In this document: piece after piece, positions 23,760-31,148 of the stretch
Numbering within the stretch: position 1 is the stretch's first letter
Layout of the letters: the number at the start of each line of letters is the position of its first letter
From: Prosthecobacter sp.
Lineage (GTDB): Bacteria > Verrucomicrobiota > Verrucomicrobiia > Verrucomicrobiales > Verrucomicrobiaceae
Reading direction: 5' to 3'
Length of the DNA: 34,341 nt
NCBI GenBank assembly: GCA_030827515.1
Contig: JAUREI010000021.1
Span: forward strand, 1-34,341
The notes under the pieces: model-generated
Databases searched by the model: none
The model's input: the letters and a program-made list of their open reading frames with translations, nothing else
Told to the model about the DNA's origin: nothing
Made by a program: the position numbers and the translations under genes

Positions 23760-26329
23760 GTCCGCCGGACAGCAGCGGCCTGCAATTGCAGGACCGCATC
23801 GGCGCCGGCAGCTGCGGCGAGGTGTTTCGCGCCACGAACCATGGCCGGGGATGCGCGGTCAAGGTGTTCTCGGCGATGTCCGTCAACCGCCGGGCGATGG
23901 AAGCCACGCTGAGTCGCCTGGCGACCCTGCCCCCTCATCCCGGCGTGCTGCCGGTGGAACAGTATGAGATTGGCAACGGCGCCAACCGTCTGGTGATGCC
24001 ACTGGTTGGAGCACTGGTCCGCGACGCCCAGGGACGCCGGATCTGGCAGGCGCCGACCCTTGAGCCCCTGTGTGCCGGGGTTGAAGCCGGGCGAGCCTGG
24101 AACCTGATCCATCAGCTCGCGGAAGCCCTGGCCTGGCTGCACCGCCACGGCCTGATCCACGGCAACCTGCGCCCGGCCAATGTTTTTGTGGATCCCGGCC
24201 CGCCGGAAACCCTGCGCCTGACCGACCTCGCCCAAGGCTGGGTCGGCGGCGTGCACCGGCTCGACCTGAGTGATCATTTCCTGCACCTCGCTCCCGAGCA
24301 GGCGGAGAACCCGGAGGGCGTCTTCCATGGCCTGGGTGCCGGTGCCGATGTGTACAGCTTCGGGGTGCTGGCCTATCGACTTCTCACCGGTCGACTGCCG
24401 CGCGGAGCCGCCGTCTGGAACGAACAAACCACCCTCCAGCAGAAGAAGGCCGCCGCCGGTCTGGCCAGCCTCATCGACCAGGCCGCCGTGCTGGCCGCCG
24501 TGCGTGCCCAGTCGAAGATCGAATGGCCGGCACCCCCGCTCGACAAATGGGATGAGCGCCGGTGGCACCTGCTGGAACGCTGCCTCGACCTCAACCCTGC
24601 CGCACGCTGGGCCGACATGCGCGAGGTGCTGCGTGAATTCGAGGTCCTGGAGGCCGACCGCCTGATTGAGGAGAGTCGCGAACGCATCGATCACGAGCGC
24701 CGCGCCCAAGTCCGGCGCGTGCGCCTGCTGCAGGTTTCCGTGGTGGTGCTGGCCGTCCTGCTGGTGGCGGGCGGCGCAACCGCGTTTCTGCTGCTCGGCC
24801 AGGCCCGCCAGGCCGGTGAAGCCGCTCTGTCCGAAGCCGCCGGTCTGCGCAGCGATCTGGCCGCCGGCGAACAGCGTCAAAAGGAGCTCAACGCCGACCT
24901 GACCCGCGCCCGAGCCGAGGCCCGTAAGGCGGATGAACGCAGGCGCGACGCGCAAGCCGCCGTCGACCAGTTCGTCGATCTGCTGCTCGCCCTGCCCTCC
25001 GGCGATGAAGCCGAGGCCGGTCTTGTGCGCAGCCAGCTGGACGATGCCCTGCGGTTCTGTCTCTCCAGCCTGCCGGCGCTTGAAGCCGATCCCGCGCTCG
25101 GGTTTGAGCGTCTGCGCGCCTACGCCAATCTGGGCCGCATCCACCTGCGCCTGCGCGAACCCGGCAAGGCACGCGTCTTTCTCGACAAGGCCCGCAGCGA
25201 GGGCCAGACCCTGCTGACCCAGCCGCAGCCCGGCTCTTTTTCCGCCCAGGTCCAGGTCTGGCTCGGTCGCAGTTGCCTGCTTCTGGCCGGCCTGCATGAA
25301 CGTCGCGCGGAACAGACCCTCGCGCTGGAGCGACTGCGCGAGGCCGCCGAACAGTTGGGTGGCGGCCTGGCCGCGGATCCCTCGAACCGGACGGCCCGCC
25401 GCGAGTGCGCCCGCGCCTGGCTGCAACTCGGCCTGCTCAGTCGCCAGCAGGGTGCCCTGGCCGATGCCGGCAAGGCGCTCACCCGGGTCCGGGAAACCCT
25501 CGATCCCGAACTTCTCGAACCGGACCTCCTGCCCGAGGAGGCGTTCCTGCTCGTGCGCGCCACCTTTGCGGAAGGACTCGTCCAGCGCGACGCCGGCCAG
25601 TCGCGTGAAGCCCTGGACACCCTGCTCGGAGCCGTCACCGAGATGGGGCGACTCGTGGCCGGCACGTCGCCACGCCACCAGGACCAGGCCCTCATCCTGG
25701 CCGAGGCCTACACGGAGCTTGCCGAACTCATCGCCCGCCAGGTCGGCGCCAAGGAAGCCCGCGAAGCGCACGATCAGGCCGTGCCGATCCTCCTCGAGCT
25801 CAACCGCCTGCACCCCGAATGGGCGGATGTGAAGTACCTGATTGCCCGCAACGAGGGCGACATCTCCCTGCTTGAGCGCGACCTCGGCAACCCTGAAACT
25901 GCCTTGAAAAAGAAGCAGGATGCCATCGAGCGGGTCAATGAGATCCTCGCCGACGAGGCTGACAACCTCCGTCTGCGCGCCCTGCAGGCAAAACTGCGCG
26001 GGGAGTATGCCGAACTCATGTCCGATCTCGGCAAGCCGGAGGCCGCCCTGCCCATTTTGGAGCAGGCCATTGCCGCATCGGTCGACCTGCTCGCCAGCGC
26101 GGAGGGTGCGCGCCTGACACCCGAGCGTCGTGCCGCCGAAATCCAACTCGCCCAGATGTATGGCGTGCTCGGCCACACCCAGCAGAGCCTGAAAAAAACC
26201 GCCGAGGCAAAAACCGCCTTTGCCGCCGCGCTGGAACGCTGGCAGAAACTCGCCGCGCTGGTTCCCGGTGACGAAACCATCCAGCAGGGCCTGAACTGGA
26301 CGCGCGAACGCCTCGGCAAGCTCAAGTGA
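23756..26329 (+). CDS. Membrane-anchored Ser/Thr pseudokinase with TPR region
   Basis: An 857-aa protein: protein-kinase-like domain (about 8-300), one membrane segment (326-347), a coiled coil (about 350-405) and an alpha-helical TPR-like region (about 405-857). Kinase landmarks: glycine loop IGAGSCGEVFRA, AVKVF (K36), HGNLRPAN in the catalytic loop, TDLAQG at the DFG position (D157) and LAPEQ (APE motif). In the catalytic loop the HRD aspartate is Asn137 and the usual Lys is Arg139, although Asn142 and Asp157 are kept. Phosphotransfer is therefore likely lost or very weak. The topology puts the kinase-like domain in the cytoplasm and the TPRs outside, like a receptor. The nearest neighbours, divergent and convergent, are secreted carbohydrate-acting proteins. 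Confidence 0.88.
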   Translation: MSPPDSSGLQLQDRIGAGSCGEVFRATNHGRGCAVKVFSAMSVNRRAMEATLSRLATLPPHPGVLPVEQYEIGNGANRLVMPLVGALVRDAQGRRIWQAPTLEPLCAGVEAGRAWNLIHQLAEALAWLHRHGLIHGNLRPANVFVDPGPPETLRLTDLAQGWVGGVHRLDLSDHFLHLAPEQAENPEGVFHGLGAGADVYSFGVLAYRLLTGRLPRGAAVWNEQTTLQQKKAAAGLASLIDQAAVLAAVRAQSKIEWPAPPLDKWDERRWHLLERCLDLNPAARWADMREVLREFEVLEADRLIEESRERIDHERRAQVRRVRLLQVSVVVLAVLLVAGGATAFLLLGQARQAGEAALSEAAGLRSDLAAGEQRQKELNADLTRARAEARKADERRRDAQAAVDQFVDLLLALPSGDEAEAGLVRSQLDDALRFCLSSLPALEADPALGFERLRAYANLGRIHLRLREPGKARVFLDKARSEGQTLLTQPQPGSFSAQVQVWLGRSCLLLAGLHERRAEQTLALERLREAAEQLGGGLAADPSNRTARRECARAWLQLGLLSRQQGALADAGKALTRVRETLDPELLEPDLLPEEAFLLVRATFAEGLVQRDAGQSREALDTLLGAVTEMGRLVAGTSPRHQDQALILAEAYTELAELIARQVGAKEAREAHDQAVPILLELNRLHPEWADVKYLIARNEGDISLLERDLGNPETALKKKQDAIERVNEILADEADNLRLRALQAKLRGEYAELMSDLGKPEAALPILEQAIAASVDLLASAEGARLTPERRAAEIQLAQMYGVLGHTQQSLKKTAEAKTAFAAALERWQKLAALVPGDETIQQGLNWTRERLGKLK

Positions 26330-26337
26330 GCCATCCC

Positions 26338-28245
26338 TCAGGGTCGCCAGACGGCGGTGCCCATGTGATACCCCGGATGCTCCGGAGCGCTTCTGCTGTA
26401 ATAGGCGGTGACGATCCGGCCATCGGCGAGTTGCACGCTCGACGGGTAGCCGCAGTCACTGCTGTAGCTCACGGCCAGACGCAACGCCTTCCCCCAGGTG
26501 CGGCCGTCATCCGGGCTGAATTTGGCACAGACGCCCTGTCGGCCGGCCACGCGCACCCCGTAGGTCAGCAGCAAGCGGCCGTCCTGCAGGCGAAGCAGGT
26601 GCCCATTGATCTCGTTGCGATCGGTGGCGCGCACCGGCTCCTGCCAGGTTCGGCCGTTGTCGTCGCTGCGGAAGATGTCCATGGCCTCAACCCGCGCCGC
26701 CGCCAGCCAACGCCCCTGCCCGAGGGGGAAAAGCTGCGTCTCATTGTGGCGGGCACCGATGACGGCAACCGGCTGCCAGCTGCGACCGTCGTCATCGCTG
26801 CGGAAATGCCATGAACGAAACGTCTGGATTTTCGACGACCGCGCCGGATCGGCCAGCCTGCCCTGGTAGCAGGACACATGCAGCGCCCCCCCGGCATCCG
26901 CCCAGACATCGCCGAAGGGAATGTGCTCCGTCCAGCCGGGTTCGGCGCGGGGAAATGACTCATGCTGAGCCCAGGTCCGACCTCCGTCGGCGGAGCGCAG
27001 CGTCCAGTTGCCAAGAATGGCGTCCCGAAACGGCGCCTGCTTGGGGCGCTCCGGCTGCTTGTGGTCGGTCCAGCCCGAACAGAGCACGACCAGATCGCCG
27101 TTGCCGGCCAGACCGGCGGCGTGGTTCATGCGGATCGTGCCCGGCTCATGCCGGGTGATCGTCGAGCGTTTCTCCCACGTGATGCCGTCCCGACTCGCCC
27201 AGCAGTCGATGTCACCCTCGAGGGTGCCATGGCCGGGACGGTTGTGCAGCACGGCGAGGATCTCGCCCTGGGGCGACAGCGTCAGGTTTGGCCAGGCGCA
27301 CACCTCCTTCACCGCGACGTGAAGGCTCAGTTCGCGCGGACGCGCCTCCTTCGCCAGCGCCTGGCGCTCCTGCGTTCGCTGCCACTCCAGACCGGCATGC
27401 TCGGTGCGGAACTGCACGAGCCGGCCGTGCTCCATCTCGGTGACATAAACCGTGCGACCGTCCGCTCCCCCAAAGCAGAGGTTGGAAGGCTTGGCGCCGA
27501 GCACATCCACCTCGCGGAGAACCGCACCCTTGGGATCGAGAACCACCACCGTTCCCTTCCCATGCCGGGTCACATGCAGGTTGCCTCGCACATCGACGCG
27601 CATGCCGTCGAAGCCATGGTCATCGAAGCGGGTCAACTCCCGCTTGTCCGCGAGCCCTCCATCCGCCCCGACGCGGAAGGCCCAGATCGTCCGCTGCACG
27701 CTTTCATTCACATAGAGCGTGCGACCGTCCGGGCTGAGATCAATGCCGTTTGCCGTGCCGAGCCCCTCCGCCGCGAGACTCACGACACCGGCCCGATCGA
27801 TGCGCCAAATGCGGCCGGTGCCCGCCTTCCAGTCCGGATCGCTGGCATAGATCGTGCCGTCGGCGGCGATGGCGAGATCGTTCGGCTGGCTCATCCGCGG
27901 TTCATGGGCGAAAACGCGCAGAACCTTCGTCGCCGGATCGACCTGCAGAATGTTGTGCCCGGTGTAATCCGCCACGTAGAGCAACCCGTCGGGGCCGAAG
28001 CGACTGCCGTTTGCCGTGCTGCCCTCCGGCAGCTTCACAAACAGCTCCGCCCGACCCTCGGACGTGACACGCCCGAGGGTGTGCTCGCCGCCGAACTTGA
28101 CGCAGTAGATGACGCCATCGGCATCGACGGCCGGCCCCTCAATACCGTCGGTGAACAGGCCCGGCGCCGTCAGCGGCTCGGCGTGATACAATTCTTCCGC
28201 AGGGGCGGCGGCAGCCATCAGGCACAGGAGAGGGATCAGACGCAT
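26338..28245 (-). CDS. Secreted SMP-30/gluconolactonase-like and sialidase-like fusion protein
   Basis: A 635-aa secreted protein with two beta-propeller domains. Signal peptide residues 1-18 (CLMAAAAPA-E). The N-terminal domain (about 25-310) is SMP-30/gluconolactonase/LRE-like, with TANGSRFGPDGLLYVADY, QPNDLAIAADGTIYASDP, TANGIDLSPDGRTLYV and PSNLCFGGADGRTVYVTE. The C-terminal domain (about 320-635) is BNR/exo-sialidase-like with Asp-boxes SADGGRTW, SDDDGRSW, SDDNGRTW and SPDDGRTW. It likely acts on sugars outside the cytoplasm, but catalytic sialidase residues cannot be assigned confidently. The start at 28245 fits the signal peptide; the frame extends further upstream without features. 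Its stop lies 8 bases from the pseudokinase stop. Confidence 0.88.
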   Translation of the reverse strand: MRLIPLLCLMAAAAPAEELYHAEPLTAPGLFTDGIEGPAVDADGVIYCVKFGGEHTLGRVTSEGRAELFVKLPEGSTANGSRFGPDGLLYVADYTGHNILQVDPATKVLRVFAHEPRMSQPNDLAIAADGTIYASDPDWKAGTGRIWRIDRAGVVSLAAEGLGTANGIDLSPDGRTLYVNESVQRTIWAFRVGADGGLADKRELTRFDDHGFDGMRVDVRGNLHVTRHGKGTVVVLDPKGAVLREVDVLGAKPSNLCFGGADGRTVYVTEMEHGRLVQFRTEHAGLEWQRTQERQALAKEARPRELSLHVAVKEVCAWPNLTLSPQGEILAVLHNRPGHGTLEGDIDCWASRDGITWEKRSTITRHEPGTIRMNHAAGLAGNGDLVVLCSGWTDHKQPERPKQAPFRDAILGNWTLRSADGGRTWAQHESFPRAEPGWTEHIPFGDVWADAGGALHVSCYQGRLADPARSSKIQTFRSWHFRSDDDGRSWQPVAVIGARHNETQLFPLGQGRWLAAARVEAMDIFRSDDNGRTWQEPVRATDRNEINGHLLRLQDGRLLLTYGVRVAGRQGVCAKFSPDDGRTWGKALRLAVSYSSDCGYPSSVQLADGRIVTAYYSRSAPEHPGYHMGTAVWRP

Positions 28246-28372
28246 CAGCGAACTACGGACGCCCAAGCCGAAACCTTCTGGGACAGCCCCTGACCTGAGC
28301 AAAATCCGCACATCAATAGAAATTTCCTTTCGAGCGCAATCACCCGAATCCTGATTGGAATAACAAACCATC
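28246..28372. other. AT-richer divergent intergenic region
   Basis: About 127 bases separate the minus-strand fusion gene from the relic on the plus strand. The part from 28310 to 28372 is clearly more AT-rich than its surroundings, as expected for a promoter region, but I cannot assign a specific -10/-35 pair. Confidence 0.35.
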
Positions 28373-28747
28373 ATAAAAACTAGCAGAGTCGCCCTGAACC
28401 TCCTCCTACTCAGCGCGGCATCCGCCCGCGCCCAGTGCACCGGCGGCAACGGCTTCGATCAACTTTCCACCGTGGTCAATCCAAGTGCCACTGGCGTCAC
28501 CAACAAGGCTCTGGTCGCCAAGGATGCCGGCACCAATCCGAACCGGGTCAAGGTGGCCAAACTGGACGCCAAAACCGGGCTCATCACGGGCGAATTCTGG
28601 ATCGGCACGCTGAAGACCCCCTGGTTTGGGCAACTCGTCCAAAGCGGCGGCCAGGTTCGGGGTCATGGGTTTTTCCTCCTGCCCCAGGCCGGAGGCAGCG
28701 GCGCCCAACGCCTGTCGGGTCTGCTGTTCCTGACGGAATCCGAGTGA
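28373..28747 (+). pseudogene. Relic of a secreted protein: signal peptide joined to a C-terminal domain, start codon lost
   Basis: The frame is open from 28364 to the stop at 28747. Beginning at the ATA codon 28373-28375, it reads as a textbook signal peptide (KTSRVALNLLLLSAASARA-Q) but has no ATG, GTG or TTG at the right place; an ATG-to-ATA change would explain this. The signal peptide is followed by only about 100 residues, including NRVKVAKLDAKTGLITGEFW and GQVRGHGFFLLPQ. These resemble, as I recall, the C-terminal beta-rich domain ending large secreted repeat proteins of Verrucomicrobiota. So the middle of a longer protein may have been deleted. The only standard in-frame start is GTG 28472, which would give a 91-aa protein without export signal. 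Confidence 0.6.
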
Positions 28748-28840
28748 CCCGCAACCCCTTGGCACGCGTGTCCGGAGGGAACTGGAGCCAGATTGCCGGT
28801 GAGATCATCGGCCGGCCCGCGTTACCTCTGGGCTGCCACC

Positions 28841-29794
28841 ATGCGTCTCACGTCCGTTCTGATCCTGCTGCCGCTGCTGACCGCTTGCGGCCCCGCCGAA
28901 ACGAAGCCGCAGTCAACGCGCGGGGTCATCGGGGTCTCGCTGCTGACCCTGGACAACCCCTTCTTCAAGGTCATCGGCGACAGCCTCAGCGCCGAGGCGG
29001 CCAAAAACGGTTTCGACACCCTGGTGGTCAGCGGTGACAAGGACGTCGCCAAGCAGGGCAACCAGATCAAGGACTTCATCGTCCGAGATGTCGCCGCCAT
29101 CGTGCTCAGCCCCTGCGACTCAAAGTCGATCGTGCCGGTGATCCGTGAAGCCAACGCCGCCGGCATTCCCGTCCTGACGGTCGACATCCCCTGCCATGAA
29201 GCGGGCGTGTCCCTGGTCACCCAGATTGCCACCGACAACCTCGGCGGCGGCCGTGAGGCGGGCCGCGCGATGATTGAAGCCCTTGGCGGCCGGGGCGGCA
29301 AGGTCGCGATCCTGCACCTCAAGCAGGTCGAATCCTGCCAACTTCGCGTCAAGGGTTTCCGCGAGGTGATCGAGGCGCACAACGCCGGCGGCGGGCCCGC
29401 GATTGAAGTGGTCGCCGAACTGGAGAGCGGCGGCGCCAAGGATCTGGGTTACAAGGCGGCGGAAGACACCCTGCAGGCCCACCCGGATCTGCGCGGCATC
29501 TTTGCCATCAACGATCCGGCCGCGCTCGGCGCGCGCGCTGCGCTGGAAAAGGCCGGCCGACAGGACCAGGTCGTCATCATTGGCTTTGACGGCCAACCCG
29601 AAGGTCGGCAGGCCATCCGGGAGGGACGTCTCTACGCCGACCCCGTGCAGTTTCCCGACAAGATGGGCGTGCAGGCCGTCCAGTCGATTCTGTCCTGGTC
29701 GCGCGGCCTGCCGGTGCCGGACCAGATTCTCATCCCGACCGAGTTGTATCGGCAAGCCGATGCCGCCCGTGATCCCTCCCTGACTTCGCCATGA
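28841..29794 (+). CDS. RbsB-like sugar-binding lipoprotein of an ABC transporter
   Basis: A 317-aa periplasmic-binding-protein of the ribose/galactose (type I, cluster B) family. Signal peptide with lipobox LTAC (C16). Visible: GVIGVSLLTLDNPFFKVIGDSL, DFIVRDVAAIVLSPCDS, IPVLTVD, TDNLGGGREAGRAM, GIFAINDPAALGA and VVIIGFDGQPEGRQAI. These mark both Rossmann-like lobes and the sugar-binding surface. It captures a sugar, probably a pentose or hexose, and delivers it to the permease encoded next. The start at 28841 matches the lipoprotein signal; an in-frame ATG at 28793 adds 16 residues. Its stop overlaps the permease ATG as ATGA (29791-29794). No LacI-type DNA-binding region is present. Confidence 0.92.
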   Translation: MRLTSVLILLPLLTACGPAETKPQSTRGVIGVSLLTLDNPFFKVIGDSLSAEAAKNGFDTLVVSGDKDVAKQGNQIKDFIVRDVAAIVLSPCDSKSIVPVIREANAAGIPVLTVDIPCHEAGVSLVTQIATDNLGGGREAGRAMIEALGGRGGKVAILHLKQVESCQLRVKGFREVIEAHNAGGGPAIEVVAELESGGAKDLGYKAAEDTLQAHPDLRGIFAINDPAALGARAALEKAGRQDQVVIIGFDGQPEGRQAIREGRLYADPVQFPDKMGVQAVQSILSWSRGLPVPDQILIPTELYRQADAARDPSLTSP

Positions 29795-31086
29795 GACGGC
29801 TTCCCTCCGAAACCGGCATGCTAATGGTGCTGGCGGCCCTGGCCGCGCTCTTCAGCCTGCTGACCCTGCGCGAGCAACCCGCGGAAGGTGAGGCGGCGGT
29901 GAGCCAGCTCGCCGCCGCCGCGCGCGGCGGTCAGACGGCCGTCATCGCCATGCGCTCCGCCGACGACGACGTGGCCCTGGCCGACGCCCTCGATGCACGC
30001 TGGCGCGCGGCTGGCGTGAAAGTGGCGGCCCGCGTCAACGGCGATCCCGCGGCCGTGCGCGCCACCCTGGCAAAGCTGCAGGCCGAAGGCGTGGGGGTCG
30101 ATGTCATCGCCGCCTCGCCGCAGAGTGCGCGCTGGCTGGTCCTAGAGGAACGATCGTCCACCTTCCCCACCCTGGCCAACTCGAACCTGATGCAACCCCT
30201 GAGCCGGCGCTGGCCGGATTTTCTCAAGGCTGACAACCTGCTCAACATCGCCAACCAGATCAGTGTCATCGCCATTCTTGCCGTGGGCATGACCCTGGTC
30301 ATCCTGACCGGCGGCATCGACCTCTCGGTCGGCAGTCTGCTGGCTCTGGCGGCCGTCGGATCGACCTGGCTGGTGCGCGAGGTTTTTGGCGGCCCCGGGG
30401 CCGGGGCCCTCGGCATGACAACGGCAGGCCTGCTCGCCATCCTGCTGTGCGGCGGCGTGGGCGCCTGCAACGGACTCATGGTGACGCGTTTTGGCATCCC
30501 TCCCTTCATCGTCACCCTGGCCGTCATGCTGGTGGCCAGCGGCCTCGCCTTCACCCTGGCGGAAGGCCAGTCGGTTTATCAGGTGCCGGATGCCTTCGTC
30601 TGGCTGGGGCGCGGCACCGGCCCGCTGGGTCTGCCCAATGCCGTGCTGCTGACCGGCGGCCTGTTTGTGACGGCACATCTGCTGCTGGCCCACACCCGGC
30701 TGGGCAGGCACGTGTATGCCGTCGGCGGCAACCGCGAGGCCGCCCTCATCTCGGGAGTCCCGGTTCAACGCGTGCTCGGCTTTGCCTACACGGCCAGCGG
30801 CCTGCTGGCCGGACTGGGCGGCGTGGTCATGGCCTCACAACTGAAGAGCGGTTCCCCAACCTATGGCGGCATGTATGAACTCTATGTCATCGCCGCTGTC
30901 GTCGTCGGCGGGGCCAGCCTGAGAGGCGGTCGCGGCACGATGGCCGGCACCCTTACCGGAGCCCTGATCATCGCCGTCATCCAAAACGGCATGAACCTCA
31001 CCAATGTCGAGAGTTACACCCAGAAGGTCGTGCTCGGCCTGGTCATCCTCGGTGCGGTTCTGGCCGACCGCCTGCGCCGGTGCTGA
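29791..31086 (+). CDS. RbsC-like sugar ABC permease with an inserted exported domain
   Basis: A 431-aa permease of the ribose-type (BPD_transp_2) family. Hallmarks: VGMTLVILTGGIDLSVGSLLALAA (about 166-188), GACNGLMVTRFGIPPFIVTLAVM, VYAVGGNREAALISGV and VVVGGASLRGGRGTMAGTLTGAL. It forms the membrane channel for the sugar carried by the upstream lipoprotein. RbsC is about 320 residues; this one carries roughly 110 extra residues (about 29-140) between TM1 (8-26) and the second membrane segment. The extra part looks like one half of a periplasmic-binding-protein lobe: TAVIAMRSADDD, a helix, then NGDPAAVRATLAKLQ and VDVIAASP. No RbsA-type ATPase gene follows in this window. Confidence 0.9.
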   Translation: MRRLPSETGMLMVLAALAALFSLLTLREQPAEGEAAVSQLAAAARGGQTAVIAMRSADDDVALADALDARWRAAGVKVAARVNGDPAAVRATLAKLQAEGVGVDVIAASPQSARWLVLEERSSTFPTLANSNLMQPLSRRWPDFLKADNLLNIANQISVIAILAVGMTLVILTGGIDLSVGSLLALAAVGSTWLVREVFGGPGAGALGMTTAGLLAILLCGGVGACNGLMVTRFGIPPFIVTLAVMLVASGLAFTLAEGQSVYQVPDAFVWLGRGTGPLGLPNAVLLTGGLFVTAHLLLAHTRLGRHVYAVGGNREAALISGVPVQRVLGFAYTASGLLAGLGGVVMASQLKSGSPTYGGMYELYVIAAVVVGGASLRGGRGTMAGTLTGALIIAVIQNGMNLTNVESYTQKVVLGLVILGAVLADRLRRC

Positions 31087-31087
31087 A

Positions 31088-31109
31088 GGCTTTTCGCGCT
31101 GGAAAAGCC
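31088..31109 (+). other. Stem-loop after the permease gene
   Basis: A perfect 8-bp stem (31088-31095 with 31102-31109, arm GGCTTTTC) with a 6-base loop starts one base after the permease stop. There is no T-tract after it, so it may stabilise the 3' end or weaken read-through into the synthetase gene. Confidence 0.45.
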
Positions 31110-31148
31110 CGACGACCGCCGCTTAGTTGTTGCTTCACCCCTCCGAAC

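Noticed and set aside
22250-26176. A 1308-codon minus-strand open frame reaching through the pseudokinase gene
   Set aside because: Only the part from 23575 down has a signal peptide and hydrolase motifs. The rest is antisense to a clear kinase/TPR gene and reflects high-GC codon bias.
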